From the NCBI RefSeq assembly GCF_050717545.1, contig NZ_JBOITN010000045.1, positions 9,569 to 73,568 on the forward strand: a DNA stretch of 64,000 nucleotides, read 5' to 3'. Position 1 is the stretch's first letter. Each line of letters starts with the position of its first letter. The position numbers and the translations under genes are program-made. The notes beneath the pieces were generated by a model. That model had not been told where the DNA came from. It searched no databases and saw only the letters and a program-made list of their open reading frames with translations. Below are positions 61,791-64,000 of this stretch, piece after piece. Source of the stretch: Clostridium_AD sp050717545. Lineage in GTDB: Bacteria > Bacillota > Clostridia > Clostridiales > Clostridiaceae.

Positions 61791-64000
61791 TTACCATTCT
61801 TCAGTAACTTGGAAAGTAGCTGAAACAGAATTACTTCCACCTGCCAAATTTAAAACGGCCAATGTTACAGTTTCAGTATCAGGCAACTGGAAATCTAGTA
61901 AACTAGCTGATGCTAGTGTACGACCAAAGAAACTAGCGCCAGCTACTAACCCCTGTATTAGTACTTGACCACCTGAAATAGTAGTTAAAGTGCTGTTTAC
62001 TTGCAGCGCCGTCTCATTAAGAGGAATATTAGTGGTTGCCGTTGGATAGTTTACAAATGCTCCATTAACTGTTCCACCCAATATTATCTGATAAGAAATA
62101 TCGTCAGAAGTCACAAGGTCAATTCCTTCTAGTTTCACACTGACAGAGTTCGTCCTTCCTGAACCAGCGGGGAAAACTGTTTTTCTTTTGTATGAAATTA
62201 TAGGAGTCAATGTTGCTGTAGCTGTAACCGTCCTTCTTTCAGAAGTTATACGGAAAGTAGGCTCATAGTTACCTATTATGCTATACTGTCTTCCACCAAC
62301 AAACAAATTAAATGCACTCGCCGTTGTATTATTAGAAATTTCTGCACGGAGAGGTAGATTTGGATCAGCAAAACTCGTTTGTCCCGTTGGTGAAAATCTA
62401 TTAACTGTAATAACTTGTTGAGCAAGAGTCGTTGGATCAGGTATTACTACCCTGAACTCAATAACTCCATAACCATACCAAGTAAATACGATTTGAAATA
62501 TATTTCCTCTTGAAAGTGTCAAAGTTGCTCCACTTGGTCCTGTACCATCTAGTTTATCTACATTCCATAAAGTCTGTGGAACAATAGTGTCAACGCCAGC
62601 TCTTCTAATGTCTATGAAAATGCCATTCGCTACACTTTGACCGAAGAAAGCACCGTTTTGAGCATCAAAGAGTCCCCATCTTGCCACTTGTGCACCCGTT
62701 GGAGCGGCTGGTAGCCGTACACCCATTCCTGCCTCTCCAGCTAATCCAGATTCATATCTTCCTCTTTCGGAACTATCTAAGATTGCGCTATCTGCACCAC
62801 TTGCTGTGGTACTTAGTTGAAATTCGGTATTATTACTTCCTACTGTACCTGCTCCTGTTGTGGTAGTAATATCTCTTAAATTAGATAATCCATAAACTGA
62901 AATTAATTCAATAATTGGTGTCTTTTCTGCAGTCCTTAATTCATTGAATTGAGAACTAACAGTGGGTCCTACATTCGCTATTGTTGCTGTTGTACCAAAG
63001 GCTCCCGTTGCTCCAGTGACTCCGGTTGCACCTGTAGATCCAATTGCTCCAGTTTCTCCTGTAATTCCAGTAGCTCCAGTAGTTCCCGTTGCTCCAGTTG
63101 ATCCTGTATCCCCTGTTACTCCAGTAGTTCCGGTATCACCAGTTACCCCAGTTTCTCCTGTTGCACCTGTTCCTCCTGTAATTCCAGTAGCTCCAGTATC
63201 TCCCGTTACTCCAGTTGATCCTGTGTCGCCTGTTACTCCAGTATTCCCAGTAACACCAGTAGCTCCGGTTTCACCTGTAATTCCAGTTGCACCAGTAGTT
63301 CCTGTTACTCCAGTAGTTCCGGTATCACCTGTTGCCCCAGTTTCACCTGTAATTCCAGTTACACCAGTAGTTCCCGTTACTCCCGTTGCTCCAGTTGGTC
63401 CTGTGTCCCCTGTTACTCCAGTAGTTCCGGTAGCTCCCGTGTCTCCAGTTGACCCAGTAACCCCAGTTTCTCCAGTAACACCAGTTACTCCAGTTTCTCC
63501 TGTTGCACCTGTAGTTCCAGTTATTCCTGTTTCTCCAGTTGCTCCGGTTGCTCCTGTAATTCCAGTAGCTCCAGTTGATCCGGTGTCTCCAGTTACACCA
63601 GTAGTTCCCGTTACTCCCGTTGCTCCAGTAGAACCTATAGTTCCGGTAGCTCCGGTTTCACCTGTAGTTCCAGTTGCTCCCGTGTCTCCGGGTGCTCCAG
63701 TTACACCAGTTTCTCCAGTACTTCCGGTTACACCTGTTGCTCCTATAAATCCAGTAACACCAGTTGATCCGGTGTCTCCAGTTGCACCAGTAGTTCCAGT
63801 ATTTCCGGTTTCACCTGTAATTCCAGTTACTCCAGTTGCTCCGGTTTCACCTGTAATTCCAGTTACTCCAGTTGCTCCGGTTTCACCTGTAGTTCCAGTT
63901 GCTCCCGTGTCTCCGGCTGCTCCAGTTACACCAGTTTCTCCAGTACTTCCGGTTACACCTGTTGCTCCTGTAAATCCAGTAACACCAGTTGATCCTGTAT
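61791..64000 (-). CDS. Collagen-repeat surface protein with novel C-terminal domain (N-terminus outside window)
   Basis: The frame is open from the window end leftward to TAA. The visible part has about 333 residues of Gly-X-Thr-type triplets (62995-64000) followed by a roughly 400-residue globular domain homologous to the product at 60498 (TIANVGPTVSSQFNELRT, WYGYGVIEFRVVIPDP, FNLFVGGRQYSIIGNYEP). No in-frame start codon occurs inside the repeats, so the real start lies beyond 64000. Probably an exosporium or cell-surface fibre with the C-terminal domain as its tip. Function of the tip is unknown. Confidence 0.86.
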   Translation of the reverse strand, partial: TGSTGVTGFTGATGVTGSTGETGVTGAAGDTGATGTTGETGATGVTGITGETGATGVTGITGETGNTGTTGATGDTGSTGVTGFIGATGVTGSTGETGVTGAPGDTGATGTTGETGATGTIGSTGATGVTGTTGVTGDTGSTGATGITGATGATGETGITGTTGATGETGVTGVTGETGVTGSTGDTGATGTTGVTGDTGPTGATGVTGTTGVTGITGETGATGDTGTTGVTGTTGATGITGETGATGVTGNTGVTGDTGSTGVTGDTGATGITGGTGATGETGVTGDTGTTGVTGDTGSTGATGTTGATGITGETGAIGSTGATGVTGATGAFGTTATIANVGPTVSSQFNELRTAEKTPIIELISVYGLSNLRDITTTTGAGTVGSNNTEFQLSTTASGADSAILDSSERGRYESGLAGEAGMGVRLPAAPTGAQVARWGLFDAQNGAFFGQSVANGIFIDIRRAGVDTIVPQTLWNVDKLDGTGPSGATLTLSRGNIFQIVFTWYGYGVIEFRVVIPDPTTLAQQVITVNRFSPTGQTSFADPNLPLRAEISNNTTASAFNLFVGGRQYSIIGNYEPTFRITSERRTVTATATLTPIISYKRKTVFPAGSGRTNSVSVKLEGIDLVTSDDISYQIILGGTVNGAFVNYPTATTNIPLNETALQVNSTLTTISGGQVLIQGLVAGASFFGRTLASASLLDFQLPDTETVTLAVLNLAGGSNSVSATFQVTEEW
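62995..64000 (-). repeat. Collagen stalk with recent DNA duplications
   Basis: 9-bp periodic repeat running off the window. A block of about 125 bp starting at 63649 recurs at 63874 with about three differences (offset 225 bp, 25 units). Between them a 36-bp unit beginning at 63805 is repeated at 63841 and partly at 63877. Confidence 0.9.

Noticed and set aside
62995..64000. Short regularly spaced repeats that might suggest a CRISPR array
   Set aside because: The period is 9 bp and reads as collagen triplets; there are no constant repeats with unique spacers.
1..64000. tRNA, rRNA, riboswitches, T-boxes and intact insertion sequences
   Set aside because: Both strands were read for these and none could be supported by eye; covariance-model searches were not possible.

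Overview
The base composition (strongly AT-rich), the Shine-Dalgarno sites, the gene families and the absence of introns point to an anaerobic, spore-forming Firmicute, most likely a Clostridium. Anaerobe markers are flavodiiron protein, rubrerythrin, an ACAD/EtfA/rubredoxin fusion and an iron-sulfur flavoprotein. Spore markers are collagen-like exosporium-type proteins with sigma-K-like promoters. The species cannot be named from sequence alone. No rRNA, tRNA, CRISPR array, intact transposase or prophage was seen.

Left part (1-13.9 kb). A minus-strand sugar locus runs GH3 beta-glucosidase, GH2 beta-mannosidase, CE2-like acetyl esterase and then a family 5 ABC solute-binding lipoprotein cut by the window edge. 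Together they look like uptake and intracellular breakdown of acetylated (gluco)mannan oligosaccharides, with a cre-like site over the binding-protein promoter. An acyl-CoA dehydrogenase/EtfA/rubredoxin fusion and a flavodiiron protein follow, plausibly an O2- or NO-reducing electron chain. A PIN-PhoH ATPase, a histidine-kinase remnant and a VanW-family protein complete this part.

Middle left (14-25.4 kb). A lactose/cellobiose-family PTS (IIA, IIB, IIC) is interleaved with a short GrdB-like protein and a MupG-type hydrolase. It has a near-consensus sigma-54 promoter and sits beside a LevR-type activator. A lipoprotein, an APC amino-acid permease, decayed coding sequence and a D-2-hydroxyacid dehydrogenase follow.

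Middle (25.5-44.2 kb). An OmpR-type two-component system precedes two large ATPase-FtsX ABC transporters, whose promoter carries 11-bp phased direct repeats, and then a small thioredoxin-fold protein. Next come two aldo/keto reductases flanked by a pair of small paralogous acidic proteins, malic enzyme, a lipoprotein, an overlapping pair of a phytase-like cysteine phosphatase and a GxGYxYP protein, YqeY, a tiny membrane protein, an MBL-fold hydrolase, an iron-sulfur flavoprotein, rubrerythrin and a DUF5661-like protein.

Right part (44.3-64 kb). This is a surface-glycan and surface-protein locus. Several glycosyltransferases, two of them decayed copies of a third, adjoin an operon for a CDP-3,6-dideoxyhexose: rfbF, rfbG, an SDR and rfbH, plus a YerE-like ThDP enzyme that suggests a yersiniose-like branched sugar. 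The last 7 kb encode a large BclA-like collagen protein with a beta-helix inserted between two collagen stalks, and two paralogous surface proteins, one with a long collagen stalk and one without. Sigma-K-like promoters in front of both rfbF and the collagen gene suggest that glycan and protein are made together in the mother cell late in sporulation. This link is an inference.
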